Assembly: GCF_004217185.1 (NCBI RefSeq)
Contig: NZ_SHKL01000001.1
Location: 2,974,001-3,038,000 of the forward strand
DNA length: 64,000 nucleotides
Origin: Pseudonocardia sediminis
GTDB taxonomy: Bacteria; Actinomycetota; Actinomycetes; Mycobacteriales; Pseudonocardiaceae
Direction: 5' to 3'
In this document: one piece after another, positions 32,630-41,192 of the stretch
Numbering within the stretch: the first letter of the stretch is position 1
Layout of the letters: each line of letters opens with the position of its first letter
Notes under the pieces: generated by a model
Seen by the model: only the letters and a program-made list of their open reading frames with translations
What the model was told of the DNA's origin: nothing
Database searches by the model: none
Position numbers and translations under genes: made by a program

Positions 32630-33396
32630 GTCCGCGCCTCCTCGAGTGCCGCCAGCAGCGGGATCGCCGCGATCTTGTCCCGGGTCAGGGACTCCCACAG
32701 GATCCCACCCGAGGGCCGGGTGCGCCGGTGCTCCCGGCAGTCGACGATCCGGTCCGGGGTGACGACCAGGTCGACGGGCGCGTCGTGGTCGGCGACCGGG
32801 ATCTCGCCGGCGTCGCGCAGCTGCAGCTCGTGCACCGTGGTGACGACGAGCGTGTCGTCGCCGATCAGCCCGGCCTCGCGGGCGAGGGCGAACTCCAGGT
32901 CGGCGAACCCGCCGCCCTTGCCCAGGCGCGCTCCGTCGGCGCCGACGGCCACACAGCCGGTGACGACCAGGCCGACCGGCTCCAGGTCGGCGACCGCGAC
33001 GCGGCGGGCCGAGCGGGTGGCGTTCTTGATCGAGACGGCGCGACGGGGCGGGTCGGCGAGGTCGTCCGGATCGAGCAGGAAGAACGGGTCCGGCTCGGCC
33101 AGCTTCGGCACCGCCATGTAGACGGTCTTGCCGTCCTCCAGCGCGTACTGCCGCACCGGCAGCTGCGCGGAGTCCGGGTTCGACTTCACCGTGCGGGCGC
33201 CGGCCCAGGCGCCGGTCTCCCGGAGTCGCCGTGCCGCGGCCTCGGCACCGGTGAAGTTGGAGATCCGGTTACGGGCGCCGGGGAACCGGGCCACCTTCGC
33301 CTCGGTCAGTGCCGTCCAGACCTCGTCGCGCAGCTCCGCCTTGCGGGCGAGGACCTCCGGATCGCCACCGGCGTCGTGGTCGTGGCGGCGGGACAC
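32626..33396 (-). CDS. 5-formyltetrahydrofolate cyclo-ligase-like (MTHFSD-type) protein
   Basis: A 256-residue member of the MTHFS superfamily. The N-terminus KAELRDEVWTALTEAKVARFPG and ISNFTGAEAAARRLRET fits the MTHFSD branch, and GKGGGFADLEFALAREAGL is the phosphate-binding loop of the cyclo-ligase fold. It is longer than canonical MTHFS (about 200) and may not act on 5-formyl-THF. The GTG at 33396 has AGGAG upstream. It heads the four-gene unit with the macrodomain, dehydrogenase and gamma-CA-like genes. Confidence 0.8.
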   Translation of the reverse strand: MSRRHDHDAGGDPEVLARKAELRDEVWTALTEAKVARFPGARNRISNFTGAEAAARRLRETGAWAGARTVKSNPDSAQLPVRQYALEDGKTVYMAVPKLAEPDPFFLLDPDDLADPPRRAVSIKNATRSARRVAVADLEPVGLVVTGCVAVGADGARLGKGGGFADLEFALAREAGLIGDDTLVVTTVHELQLRDAGEIPVADHDAPVDLVVTPDRIVDCREHRRTRPSGGILWESLTRDKIAAIPLLAALEEART

Positions 33397-33407
33397 GGTG
33401 TCGCTCC

Positions 33408-33437
33408 TGCTTCTGCGGCGGCTGCTTCTGCGGCGGC
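33408..33437. repeat. 15-bp tandem duplication upstream of the cyclo-ligase-like gene
   Basis: TGCTTCTGCGGCGGC is present twice in a row, exactly. It lies 12 bp before the start of the cyclo-ligase-like gene, in the 222-bp gap to the DUF7218 gene, and may affect its leader or arise from slippage. Confidence 0.8.
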
Positions 33438-33618
33438 GCGGGAGGGGTTCGGGGCCGGCCGGACCGCGCCGTTGCGGACCCGGACCGGCATGACGGACGG
33501 TAGCGCGTGACGTGGCACACGACGGAACCGGTAAATAGTGACACGGTGTCCCACATCCGATCCGCCGGACCTCCACGGCGTCCGGTATGTCCGCGAGACA
33601 GTGACGCAGCGCTACCGG

Positions 33619-33876
33619 TCAGTGGTTGCGGAGGGCCGTGATCAGCTCGTCCTTGGACATGTCCGACCGGCCGTCGATGCCGACGCGCTGGGCCCGCTCG
33701 TAGAGCTGGTCCTTGGTCATGTCCTCGTAGTTCCCCGCTTCGCCGCCGCGCTCACCGACGGTCGAGCGGCCGTCGCGGGCCGCGGCGTTCGCGATGCGGG
33801 CGGCCTTCTCCTTCGACGCACCCTCGTCGCGGAGCGCCTCGTAGGTCTTCTCGTCCTTGATGCTGGGATCGGGCAT
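33619..33876 (-). CDS. DUF7218/Rho-termination-factor-N-domain small protein
   Basis: An 85-residue protein in two parts. Residues 1-40 (DPSIKDEKTYEALRDEGASK, then EKAARIANA) match a short actinobacterial motif (DUF7218). Residues 50-85 (MTKDQLYERAQRVGIDGRSD, ending MSKDELITALR) are a helix-extended-helix like the Rho N-terminal/SAP-type domain that binds nucleic acid. It may bind DNA or RNA. It is 45 bp downstream of the NUDIX gene start region on the same strand and separate from the cyclo-ligase unit. Confidence 0.75.
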   Translation of the reverse strand: MPDPSIKDEKTYEALRDEGASKEKAARIANAAARDGRSTVGERGGEAGNYEDMTKDQLYERAQRVGIDGRSDMSKDELITALRNH

Positions 33877-33920
33877 GTGAGGGTGTACCCCGGCGTCGGA
33901 TGGACCATGCGCGGCCGTTC

Positions 33921-34415
33921 TCACCCGTCGAGGAGCTCGGCCAGCCGGTCGAGCAGCGGCAGCTGCCCGCGCACGATCTTCTCCCGCGCCGTGTCCAGGT
34001 CGAACCACTCCGCCCGGTCGATCTCCGGGAACCGCAGTGTCCTCCCCGAGCCGCGCGGCCACTCGACCTCGACCCAGCTGCCGTCGTCGGGGCGGTCGGC
34101 GACGGCCTCGGCGCCGGTGAACCCGCTCCCGTCCAGCGCGAAGGCGGTGACGGTCTTGCGCCGCCCGGACTGGGTGACCGTGCCGAGGTCGAACGGGTCG
34201 CCGTCGGGGGGTGCGAGCCCGATCTCCTCGGTGAACTCGCGGCGCGCGGCGTCGAGCGGGGCCTCGTCCGCGTCGTGCTCGCCCTTCGGGATCGACCAGG
34301 CCGCGGCGTCCTTGCGCGCCCAGAACGGGCCGCCCATGTGCCCGAGCAGCACCTCGGGGGCGTTTCCGGGGCCGCGCCGGTAGAGCAGCAGGCCGGCGCT
34401 GGTCACGGGCGGCAC
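33921..34415 (-). CDS. NUDIX hydrolase
   Basis: A 164-residue protein with a full NUDIX box (GEHDADEAPLDAARREFTEE followed by IGL), matching GX5EX7REUXEEXGU. The surrounding residues (SAGLLLYRRG, VLLGHMGGPFWARKD, AAWSIPKGE) are typical of the diadenosine-polyphosphate/NTP-type group. The start is GTG at 34415 behind GAGGAG. It is divergent from the VTT membrane protein gene. Confidence 0.9.
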   Translation of the reverse strand: MPPVTSAGLLLYRRGPGNAPEVLLGHMGGPFWARKDAAAWSIPKGEHDADEAPLDAARREFTEEIGLAPPDGDPFDLGTVTQSGRRKTVTAFALDGSGFTGAEAVADRPDDGSWVEVEWPRGSGRTLRFPEIDRAEWFDLDTAREKIVRGQLPLLDRLAELLDG

Positions 34416-34483
34416 GGGGCTCCTCGGGGTGAGTTCGGAAGTCGGTACGGGCGAGGATAACGACGTGCCCGTCGCTTCCCGCC

Positions 34484-34502
34484 TCCTCCTCGGGGAGGAG
34501 GA
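34484..34502 (+). promoter_or_regulatory. Hairpin enclosing the ribosome-binding site of a leader ORF
   Basis: TCCTCCTC and GAGGAGGA form a perfect 8-bp stem with a GGG loop. The right arm contains the ribosome-binding site (GGAGGAGGA) for the 16-codon ORF that begins at 34507. Folding would hide that site, so it could regulate translation of the leader and, through it, the membrane protein gene. Confidence 0.4.
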
Positions 34503-34506
34503 CGAG

Positions 34507-34557
34507 ATGTCGATCTCCGTCGCTGTGAGGACGCGCGGACGTCGCGACCGCCGATAG
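34507..34557 (+). CDS. Candidate Arg-rich leader peptide (16 codons)
   Basis: ATG 34507 has an ideal GGAGGAGGA about four bases upstream and opens a 16-codon ORF, MSISVAVRTRGRRDRR, ending in TAG, 47 bp before the VTT protein gene. Six of the last nine codons are Arg. The combination of a strong ribosome-binding site, a hairpin over it and repeated Arg codons resembles a regulatory leader, but chance cannot be excluded from a single sequence. Confidence 0.35.
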   Translation: MSISVAVRTRGRRDRR

Positions 34558-34604
34558 CGTCGGCGACAGCGATGGCGGGGGGTCAGCGCCACGGAAGGGA
34601 CGCG

Positions 34605-35459
34605 ATGACGGGCAGCGATCGGAGAGGGAGCGACGTGACGGGCACCGACGTGACGACGAGTGACACGGGAACCGGCGAGGCGCGGGGGACCGGCCGACAG
34701 GGACCGACCGGCGCCGGCGGGACGCAGCGCGACGACACGTCCGCGCAGACGCCCGCCGTCGACGCCCTGGACCCGTTCGCCACCCCGCCGCAGACATGGC
34801 GCGACGCGCTGCCCTGGGACGGCCCCGCACAGCGGGGGGACAAGGTCCTGCTGGGTCTGATCGGCGGGATCCTGCTGGTCCTGATGGCGACGATCCCGCT
34901 GCGCCCGTTCCTGCTCGCCTCGCACCCGATCGTGCTGGAGTTCGTGACCGGCAGCCTGTCGGCGATCGGCGCGGGCGCGGCGTTCGCGCGGATCGGCGAG
35001 GCACCGCTGTGGCTGGTGATCGTGGCCGGGGTCGTCGGGATGATCAAGTTCGACTGGCTGTTCTGGCTGGCCGGACGACGGTGGGGCGCCAAGGTCGTCG
35101 GCATGTTCGCCCCGGGGGAGCGAGCCCGGAAGTTCGTCGCGACGGTGCGGTCCTGGCCGGCCTGGGCGCAGCGGCTCGTGGTCGTGGCCGCGGCGCTGCC
35201 CGGGGTCCCGGCGGTCGCGGTGTTCGCCCTGGCCGGGCTCGGCCGGATGCGCCTGGGCGTGTTCCTGCTGTTCGACGCGATCGGCGCGGCCCTGATGACG
35301 GGTCTCGTCGCGGGGCTCGGCTACGGCCTCGGGCAGTCCGCCGTCGACGTGGTGCTGCTCGTGGACAAGTACGCGCTGTGGATCAGTCTCGGGCTGGTCG
35401 TCGTCGTCGCGTTCCTGTCCGGACGACGTGCGCAGGCCAAGGCCCGCGCATCCGCCTGA
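34605..35459 (+). CDS. VTT/DedA-like (SNARE-associated) membrane protein
   Basis: A 284-residue protein. The first 75 residues are hydrophilic, rich in Thr, Gly and Asp and probably disordered. The rest has about five hydrophobic segments including the VTT-domain pattern (WLVIVAGVVGMIKFDWLFWL, then GRRWGAKVV, and AQRLVVVAAALPGVPAVAVF). DedA-family proteins help move lipid carriers across the membrane or maintain membrane potential. ATG 34605 has AAGGGA upstream. It converges with recD, 19 bp apart. Confidence 0.75.
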   Translation: MTGSDRRGSDVTGTDVTTSDTGTGEARGTGRQGPTGAGGTQRDDTSAQTPAVDALDPFATPPQTWRDALPWDGPAQRGDKVLLGLIGGILLVLMATIPLRPFLLASHPIVLEFVTGSLSAIGAGAAFARIGEAPLWLVIVAGVVGMIKFDWLFWLAGRRWGAKVVGMFAPGERARKFVATVRSWPAWAQRLVVVAAALPGVPAVAVFALAGLGRMRLGVFLLFDAIGAALMTGLVAGLGYGLGQSAVDVVLLVDKYALWISLGLVVVVAFLSGRRAQAKARASA

Positions 35460-35478
35460 GGGTTCCTCCCCCTGCCGA

Positions 35479-37689
35479 TCAGACCCGGCCCAACCGGCCC
35501 CGCAGTCCACTGGCCCGCCCGGCGGGACGGGCGATTGCAGCCCGCACCGCCGCCTCGGTCCCGATCACCCGCACCGACGTCTGTGCCCGCGTGACGGCGG
35601 TGTAGAGCAGCTCGCGGGTCATCAGCGGCGAGTCCGGCGGCGGCAGGACCACCGTGACCCGGTTGAACTGGCTGCCCTGGCTGCGGTGCACGGTCATCGC
35701 GTAGACGGTGCCGACCGCACCCAGCCGGGCGGGCTCGAAACCGGTGGGCACGCCCTCGCGGGAGAACACCGCTCGCCTGCCCCGCGGGGTCCGGACGACG
35801 ACGCCGGTGTCGCCGTTGAACAGCCCGAGGTCGTAATCGTTCGCGGTGACCAGCAACGGGCGGCCCGGGTACCAGGGGCCCTCGGCGTCGTAACCCGGAC
35901 GGGCGGTGGCGAGCCAGCGCTCGACCTCGACGGTCCACCGGGCGACACCGTGCGGGCCGCGGCGGTGACCGCACAGCAGACGGTGGTGGTCGAGCACACG
36001 CAGGGCCTGCTCGTCGTCACCGGCGTCCGCGGCGCCGATCAGATCGGTCCCGGCCCGGACGACGTCCTCGCGCAACGACGCGAGCCGGTCCTGGCCGACC
36101 TCGGCCGGGTCCGCGTCGACGAACGACAGCTCCGCCGACCCGGTCCGCAGCAGCTCCATCGCCCGGTCCGGGGCGTCGTCCTGCACCGCGGCGGCGAACT
36201 CGGCGATCGCACCGGCGAAGCGCCAGTTCCGAGTCAGCCGCACCACGCCGTGCCGGACCGTCTCGGGTTCTCCCGGCTCGCCGGCGCCGGTCGGCCCGGG
36301 AGCGACCGTGCCGGCCGTGCCCGGGGCCGCGACGGCCGGTGAGCCGGTGGACGGGACGCCGGTGGACGAGCCGGCGGTGGCCGTCGGGCGTCGGTCCGCG
36401 CGGAACGCACCACAGGCCAGCAACGCGGCCTGCAGCTCGGGCTCCTCCCGGCCGTCGGCGGCGGCCAGGTCGCCCAGGACCGCGCCCGCCTCGACCGATG
36501 CCAGCTGGTCGGGGTCGCCGACCAGCACCAGCCGCGCGTCCGGACGGACGGCGTCGAGCAGCCGGGCCATCATCGTCAGCGAGACCATCGACGTCTCGTC
36601 GACCACGACGACGTCGTGCGGGAGCCGGTTGCCGCGGTGGTGGCGGAACCGTCCGGACGAGCCGCGGGACCCGAGGAGCCGGTGCAGGGTGGAGGCGGCG
36701 GTGCCGCTGAGCACGGATCCCTCGTCGCCGGGCATCCGCGGAACCGCGTCGGCCACCGACTGGGTCAGACGTGCCGCGGCCTTGCCGGTCGGGGCGGCGA
36801 GGGCCACCCGCAGAGGTGGCCGCCCGGTCCGTGCCCCGTGCAGGTCGTGCAGCAGCGCGAGGAGCCGGGCGACGGTCGTCGTCTTGCCGGTACCCGGACC
36901 GCCGGCGATCACGCTGACCGGGCGCAGCGCCGCGACCGCGGCCGCGAGGCGCTGGCGCTCGGCACCGGGCTCGCCGAAGAGCCGGTCCAGCGCGGCCGAC
37001 AGTCGCGCCGGGTCCACCGTGGCGACCGGCCCGGAGCGGGCCTCGAACTGGGTCCGGACCAGTTCCTCCTCCTGCCAGTACCGCTCCAGGTAGAGCAGGT
37101 CACCGACCAGGCGCAACGGGAGACCGGGCGGTGCGGCGTCGCCGTCGGCGACCAGGGGGCTCGCCACGCACTCCGCCCGCCACGTCACCGGGTCGGGCCA
37201 CGGCAGGCCGGACACGTCGACCGCGACCTCGCCCTCGGCCGCCGCGGTGTCACGGACGCCTGCGAGGTCGACACAGACCGACCCGTTGCGGATCGCCCGC
37301 ACGGCGAGCGCGGCGGCCAGCACGACCGCCTCCGGTTCGGCGTCCCCGGACGCTGCGCCGACACCGCCGGCGCCGCCCGCTGCCGCGTCGCCGGTCGGCC
37401 CGCTGCCGCCCGCTCCGCTGCCGGCTGCTCCGCCGTTCACGCACCTGGCCACTACACCGGTGGGGTCACCGCGCCCGCCGAGGCGCGCCAGCCGCCGGGC
37501 CACGTGCACGTCTCCGGGAGCGAGGACGTCGGCGGAGTTGAAGGCGGCCAGGACCCCGGTGGCGGTACGGGCGGCGCGCGCGCCGTAGGGGTCGCGCTCC
37601 GGAGCCGTGGTGCCGCCGGCACCCGGGCCGGTCACGGTCGTCGGGCTCGTCTCCGGCGCCGCGGCGGTGCCCGGTGGTGTGGTGGTCAC
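35479..37689 (-). CDS. recD: Exodeoxyribonuclease V alpha subunit RecD
   Basis: A 736-residue SF1B helicase. Walker A is AGGPGTGKTTT, Walker B is VVVVDETSMV, followed by VLVGDPDQLASV; motif V/VI appear as AMTVHRSQGSQFNRV and LLYTAVTRAQ. Two low-complexity inserts (near residue 100 and in the middle, rich in Ala/Gly/Pro/Ser/Thr) enlarge it compared with the E. coli protein (608 residues). It is the 5'-to-3' motor of RecBCD. The GTG start overlaps the recB stop as GTGA. Confidence 0.95.
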   Translation of the reverse strand: MTTTPPGTAAAPETSPTTVTGPGAGGTTAPERDPYGARAARTATGVLAAFNSADVLAPGDVHVARRLARLGGRGDPTGVVARCVNGGAAGSGAGGSGPTGDAAAGGAGGVGAASGDAEPEAVVLAAALAVRAIRNGSVCVDLAGVRDTAAAEGEVAVDVSGLPWPDPVTWRAECVASPLVADGDAAPPGLPLRLVGDLLYLERYWQEEELVRTQFEARSGPVATVDPARLSAALDRLFGEPGAERQRLAAAVAALRPVSVIAGGPGTGKTTTVARLLALLHDLHGARTGRPPLRVALAAPTGKAAARLTQSVADAVPRMPGDEGSVLSGTAASTLHRLLGSRGSSGRFRHHRGNRLPHDVVVVDETSMVSLTMMARLLDAVRPDARLVLVGDPDQLASVEAGAVLGDLAAADGREEPELQAALLACGAFRADRRPTATAGSSTGVPSTGSPAVAAPGTAGTVAPGPTGAGEPGEPETVRHGVVRLTRNWRFAGAIAEFAAAVQDDAPDRAMELLRTGSAELSFVDADPAEVGQDRLASLREDVVRAGTDLIGAADAGDDEQALRVLDHHRLLCGHRRGPHGVARWTVEVERWLATARPGYDAEGPWYPGRPLLVTANDYDLGLFNGDTGVVVRTPRGRRAVFSREGVPTGFEPARLGAVGTVYAMTVHRSQGSQFNRVTVVLPPPDSPLMTRELLYTAVTRAQTSVRVIGTEAAVRAAIARPAGRASGLRGRLGRV

Positions 37690-40600
37690 GACGTCCCTCC
37701 GTCCAGCAGGTCCGACAGATCGGTCACCAGCGCCGCGGGCGGACGCCACGCGAACACGCCGCACGGGGCGGCCAGCGGCCCGTCCCCGGTGACCGGGGTG
37801 CCGGGCCCGCACATGCCGCGCAGGAACAGGTAGCCGACACCGCCGAGGTGCTCCTCCGCGCTGTATCCGGGCACCCGCCAGCGCAGGTAGCGGTGCAGCG
37901 CGACCGCGTAGAGCAGCGACTGCAGCGGGTAGTGCGCCTCGATCATCGCCGTCGTCAGGGCGGGGAAGGTGTAGTGCGCGGCGGTCAGCGGCTCCCGCCC
38001 GGCCGGTCCGTGCGGGCCCAGCCAGTTCGTCTTGTAGTCGACGATCAGGAAGCGCCCGTCGACGCGCAGCACCGAGTCGATGCTGCCGGTGAGGTAGCCG
38101 CGCAGCGGCTGGCCGGCCAGGTCGGGGGCGTCGAGGTGGTCGGCGTAGCCGTGCAGCGGGTCGCCGGGGCCGAGGTGGCGCCGGATCGCCGCGGCGAGCC
38201 CGGCCAGCGTGAGCCGCCCGGCCGGGGTGTCCCCGCCGCACAGCGGCAGCTCGAAGTCGAGCTCGGAGAGCCGGTCGTGCGGGGCGACGTCGGCCAGCGA
38301 CCGGCCGCCGGCCAACGGGCCCAGGGGAGTGCGCAGGACCGGGAGGAGGGCGTCCGCGAGCTCCTCGGGATCCACGTCGGCGGGCTGTCGTCGCAGCTCC
38401 GTCGTGGTGCGGGTGACCAGCTCGGCGCGCAGGGCGCCGTCGTCGGCCGCGGTCGTCGTGTCGACGTGCTCGAGCACCGCGTGCACGAGCGTGCCGAACC
38501 CGGCCCCGAGTGGCAGGTCCGCCATCGGCGACGGCACGGCCGCCGGATCCGGCCCTGCGGCCGTCCCCGACGTACCCGGGACGGCCGTCCCGGCCGCGGA
38601 CCCGGCGGCGTCGGGCTCGTCGACGATGCCCTCCCGCTCGGGTTCGCTCAGCACCCCGGGCGCCGGGGTGGGGTCCGGCTCGTCGGCGCCGGTCATGGCG
38701 GCCAGGTGGGCCCCGTGTGCGGCGTGCGCCTGCGCGGTGAGGGCGGTGTAGGACGTACGCCGCCACGCGGTGTCCAGGGTCCGGCGGAACACCGCGGCCT
38801 CCGGCGCGGCCCCGGGCGCCTCGGCGGGCGCGGACACGGGGTCGCGGTCGCTGAGCGTCTCCACGACCACCCCGTACGGGCCGAGGTTCTCGCGGAGGAA
38901 CGCCAGGGCGTTCGCGTCACCGGGCACCGACACCGCGGCCGCGGGCTCCCGGCCCGGACCGGGACGTCCGACGATCATCCGGTGCAGCGACGACGTCGCC
39001 GCCGTCGTCGCCGGGACCCACCAGGCGACGATCTGGCTGCAGGCCCGGGTCAGGGCGACGTAGAGCAGGCGCAGGTCCTCGCCGGCCTCCTCGGCCTGGT
39101 GCTTGGCGATCCGCTCCTGCCGGTCCGGTCCGGTGGAGTCACCGACGTCGAGCAGCCGCCGTTCGCCCGCGGAACCGGGAGCGGTGTCGTGGTAGAGCAG
39201 TACGTCCGGGGCGTCGGGAACCCACCTGTCCCAGGCGAAGGGCAGGTAGACCACCGGGAACTCCAGCCCCTTGGACCGGTGTACGGTGACGATCTGCACC
39301 GCGTCCGCGTCGGACTCCAGACGCCGGCTCCGCTCCGCCGAGGTGTCGCGGTGCGCCTCGCCGATCCGGTGCCGCAGCCACTCGGTGAGCGCGGTCGGCC
39401 CGAGGTGGCGTTCCAGCGCCGCCGAGTGCAGCGCCTGACCGACGTGCCGCACGTCGGTGAGGTCGCGCTCGCCGTCCGGGCGCGAGAGCAGCCGCTCGGT
39501 CGGGCCGTACCGGGCGAACACCGCCTCCTGCATCGCCGCGACGCCGCGTTCGGCCAGCACGGTGTGCCAGATCCGCAGGTTAGCACCGAGCGCGTCGACG
39601 AGCCGGTCGGACTCCGGCCCGCACAGCTGCTCCACGGTGTGCCCGACGAACCGGGTCAGCGCCGCCGCCCGCAGCCGCAACGACCGCTGCGGCTGCTCGA
39701 CGGCCTCGAGCAGGGTCAGCCAGTCCTGTGCGGCCGGGGTGGTGAACACGCTGGTGCTGCCGGTGAGCACGGCCGGCACCCCGGCCGCGGCGCACGCGTC
39801 GCGGATCAGGACGCCCTGGGCGTTGGTGCGCACGAGGACCGCGACCTGCCCGGGCCGCAGCGGGGCGCCCTCGTAGGTCGCCGAGCCGTCGAGCAGCCGG
39901 GACAGGTCGACGGCGGCGTCGCGCGCGACCACCTCCCGCGCGGCGGGGGCGCGGCCGAGCTTGCGGCCGGTGAGGTCGAGCCGGTCCCGGTCGACCAGGC
40001 GCAGCCGCAACGGCGCGTCCTGCCCGGTGCGGGACAGCCGCCGTCCGGTGTGGTGCGCCTCGACCGGGTGCACGACGATCTCCGGGTCGCCGAGGGCGGC
40101 CCCGTCGAACACGCCCTCCAGCGCGCGGAGCAGGTCGGCGTCGCTGCGCCGGTTCGTCTCCAGGGTCTGCCGGTCCGAGGCGGCCTTCGCCGCGTCGAGA
40201 TAGCTGTGCACGTCGGCGCCGCGGAAGGCGTAGATGGCCTGCTTCGGGTCGCCGATGAGCACCAGCGCCCGGGCCGGGTCGTCACCGTCGGCCGCAGCGG
40301 TGTCGGGGTCGTCGTGGAACGCGCGACGCAGGATCTCCCACTGCAGCGGGTCGGTGTCCTGGAACTCGTCGACCAGCACCACCGAGAACCGCGACCGCAG
40401 CCGATCGCGGGCGGCGGGCCCGCGGTCCGGGTCGCGCAGCGCCGCGGCCAGGCGGGAGAGCATGTCGTCGTAGCTGTAGACGCGCAGCCGGCGTTTGCGC
40501 AGGTCCACCTCGCGGCGCACGGCGACCGCGAACCCGTACCGGACTGCGGCGGGCGAGGTCGGGTCGGCGTCGCGGGGTTCGAGCTCGGCCTGCGGGTCGG

Positions 40601-41192
40601 CGACCGCGCGCCGGGCCAGGCTCAGCGCCTCGGCCCGCTTGAACATCGGCCGCCCGGCCGAGGCGGAGGCGTACTTGCGGACGTAGAAGTCGTCGACGAC
40701 CTCGGTGACGATGTCGTCGACGTGCTCGACGAACTCGGCGTCCGGGTCGTTGTCGGCGGCCACGCCGAGCCCGGCCAGCATCTGCTGGCAGAACTGGTGG
40801 GTGGTGGCGATGGTGGCCGCGTCGAACGCCGCGGACGCCGTCGCCAGCCGCTCGCGACGCTGCTCGACGACCGCCCGGTCGCCCTCGGCCAGCAGCGCGA
40901 GGACCTTGTCCGAGCCGTCCGGGGCGATCCCGGTCGCCAGTACCGCGGCGAGACCCCGCTCGGTGCCGACCAGCCGTTCCCGGACGCGTTCGCGTAGCTC
41001 CTGGGTGGCGTCGCGGCCGAACGTGACCAGCATCAACCGGTCCAGGCCGGCCACGCCCTCGGCCACGTAGCGGGTGGCCAGGGCGGCGATCGTGTAGGTC
41101 TTGCCGGTGCCGGCGCTGGCCTCCAGGACGGTGGTCCCGGACGGCAGCGGCCCGTCGACGGTGAACGTGGGGGCGTTGAGCAGCGCGGTCAC
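37686..41192 (-). CDS. recB: Exodeoxyribonuclease V beta subunit RecB
   Basis: A 1168-residue helicase-nuclease. N-terminal motor: LEASAGTGKTYT (Walker A), VDEFQDTDPLQWEI (motif II), VTVHRSKGLEFPVV (motif V), LLYVALTRA (motif VI). The C-terminal RecB nuclease domain keeps its key residues: FGTLVHAVLEHVD (His), GSIDSVLR (Asp), and FLIVDYKTN (Asp-x-Lys), so it should cut DNA. A long acidic low-complexity segment separates the two. The start GTG overlaps recC and its stop overlaps recD, each by four bases, supporting fixed subunit ratio by coupled translation. Confidence 0.96.
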   Translation of the reverse strand: MTALLNAPTFTVDGPLPSGTTVLEASAGTGKTYTIAALATRYVAEGVAGLDRLMLVTFGRDATQELRERVRERLVGTERGLAAVLATGIAPDGSDKVLALLAEGDRAVVEQRRERLATASAAFDAATIATTHQFCQQMLAGLGVAADNDPDAEFVEHVDDIVTEVVDDFYVRKYASASAGRPMFKRAEALSLARRAVADPQAELEPRDADPTSPAAVRYGFAVAVRREVDLRKRRLRVYSYDDMLSRLAAALRDPDRGPAARDRLRSRFSVVLVDEFQDTDPLQWEILRRAFHDDPDTAAADGDDPARALVLIGDPKQAIYAFRGADVHSYLDAAKAASDRQTLETNRRSDADLLRALEGVFDGAALGDPEIVVHPVEAHHTGRRLSRTGQDAPLRLRLVDRDRLDLTGRKLGRAPAAREVVARDAAVDLSRLLDGSATYEGAPLRPGQVAVLVRTNAQGVLIRDACAAAGVPAVLTGSTSVFTTPAAQDWLTLLEAVEQPQRSLRLRAAALTRFVGHTVEQLCGPESDRLVDALGANLRIWHTVLAERGVAAMQEAVFARYGPTERLLSRPDGERDLTDVRHVGQALHSAALERHLGPTALTEWLRHRIGEAHRDTSAERSRRLESDADAVQIVTVHRSKGLEFPVVYLPFAWDRWVPDAPDVLLYHDTAPGSAGERRLLDVGDSTGPDRQERIAKHQAEEAGEDLRLLYVALTRACSQIVAWWVPATTAATSSLHRMIVGRPGPGREPAAAVSVPGDANALAFLRENLGPYGVVVETLSDRDPVSAPAEAPGAAPEAAVFRRTLDTAWRRTSYTALTAQAHAAHGAHLAAMTGADEPDPTPAPGVLSEPEREGIVDEPDAAGSAAGTAVPGTSGTAAGPDPAAVPSPMADLPLGAGFGTLVHAVLEHVDTTTAADDGALRAELVTRTTTELRRQPADVDPEELADALLPVLRTPLGPLAGGRSLADVAPHDRLSELDFELPLCGGDTPAGRLTLAGLAAAIRRHLGPGDPLHGYADHLDAPDLAGQPLRGYLTGSIDSVLRVDGRFLIVDYKTNWLGPHGPAGREPLTAAHYTFPALTTAMIEAHYPLQSLLYAVALHRYLRWRVPGYSAEEHLGGVGYLFLRGMCGPGTPVTGDGPLAAPCGVFAWRPPAALVTDLSDLLDGGTS

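Noticed and set aside
33392..33550. Two copies of GACACGGTGTC near the cyclo-ligase-like gene, matching the core of the heme-oxygenase operator
   Set aside because: The same 11-mer core (or its complement) also occurs inside coding sequence, for example near 16094 and 26429, so the short core is not special. Only the 17-bp form at 46905 was kept.
35479..37689. Low-complexity inserts in RecD read as a second gene or frameshift
   Set aside because: The frame stays open and helicase motifs on both sides are in register, so the inserts are part of RecD.
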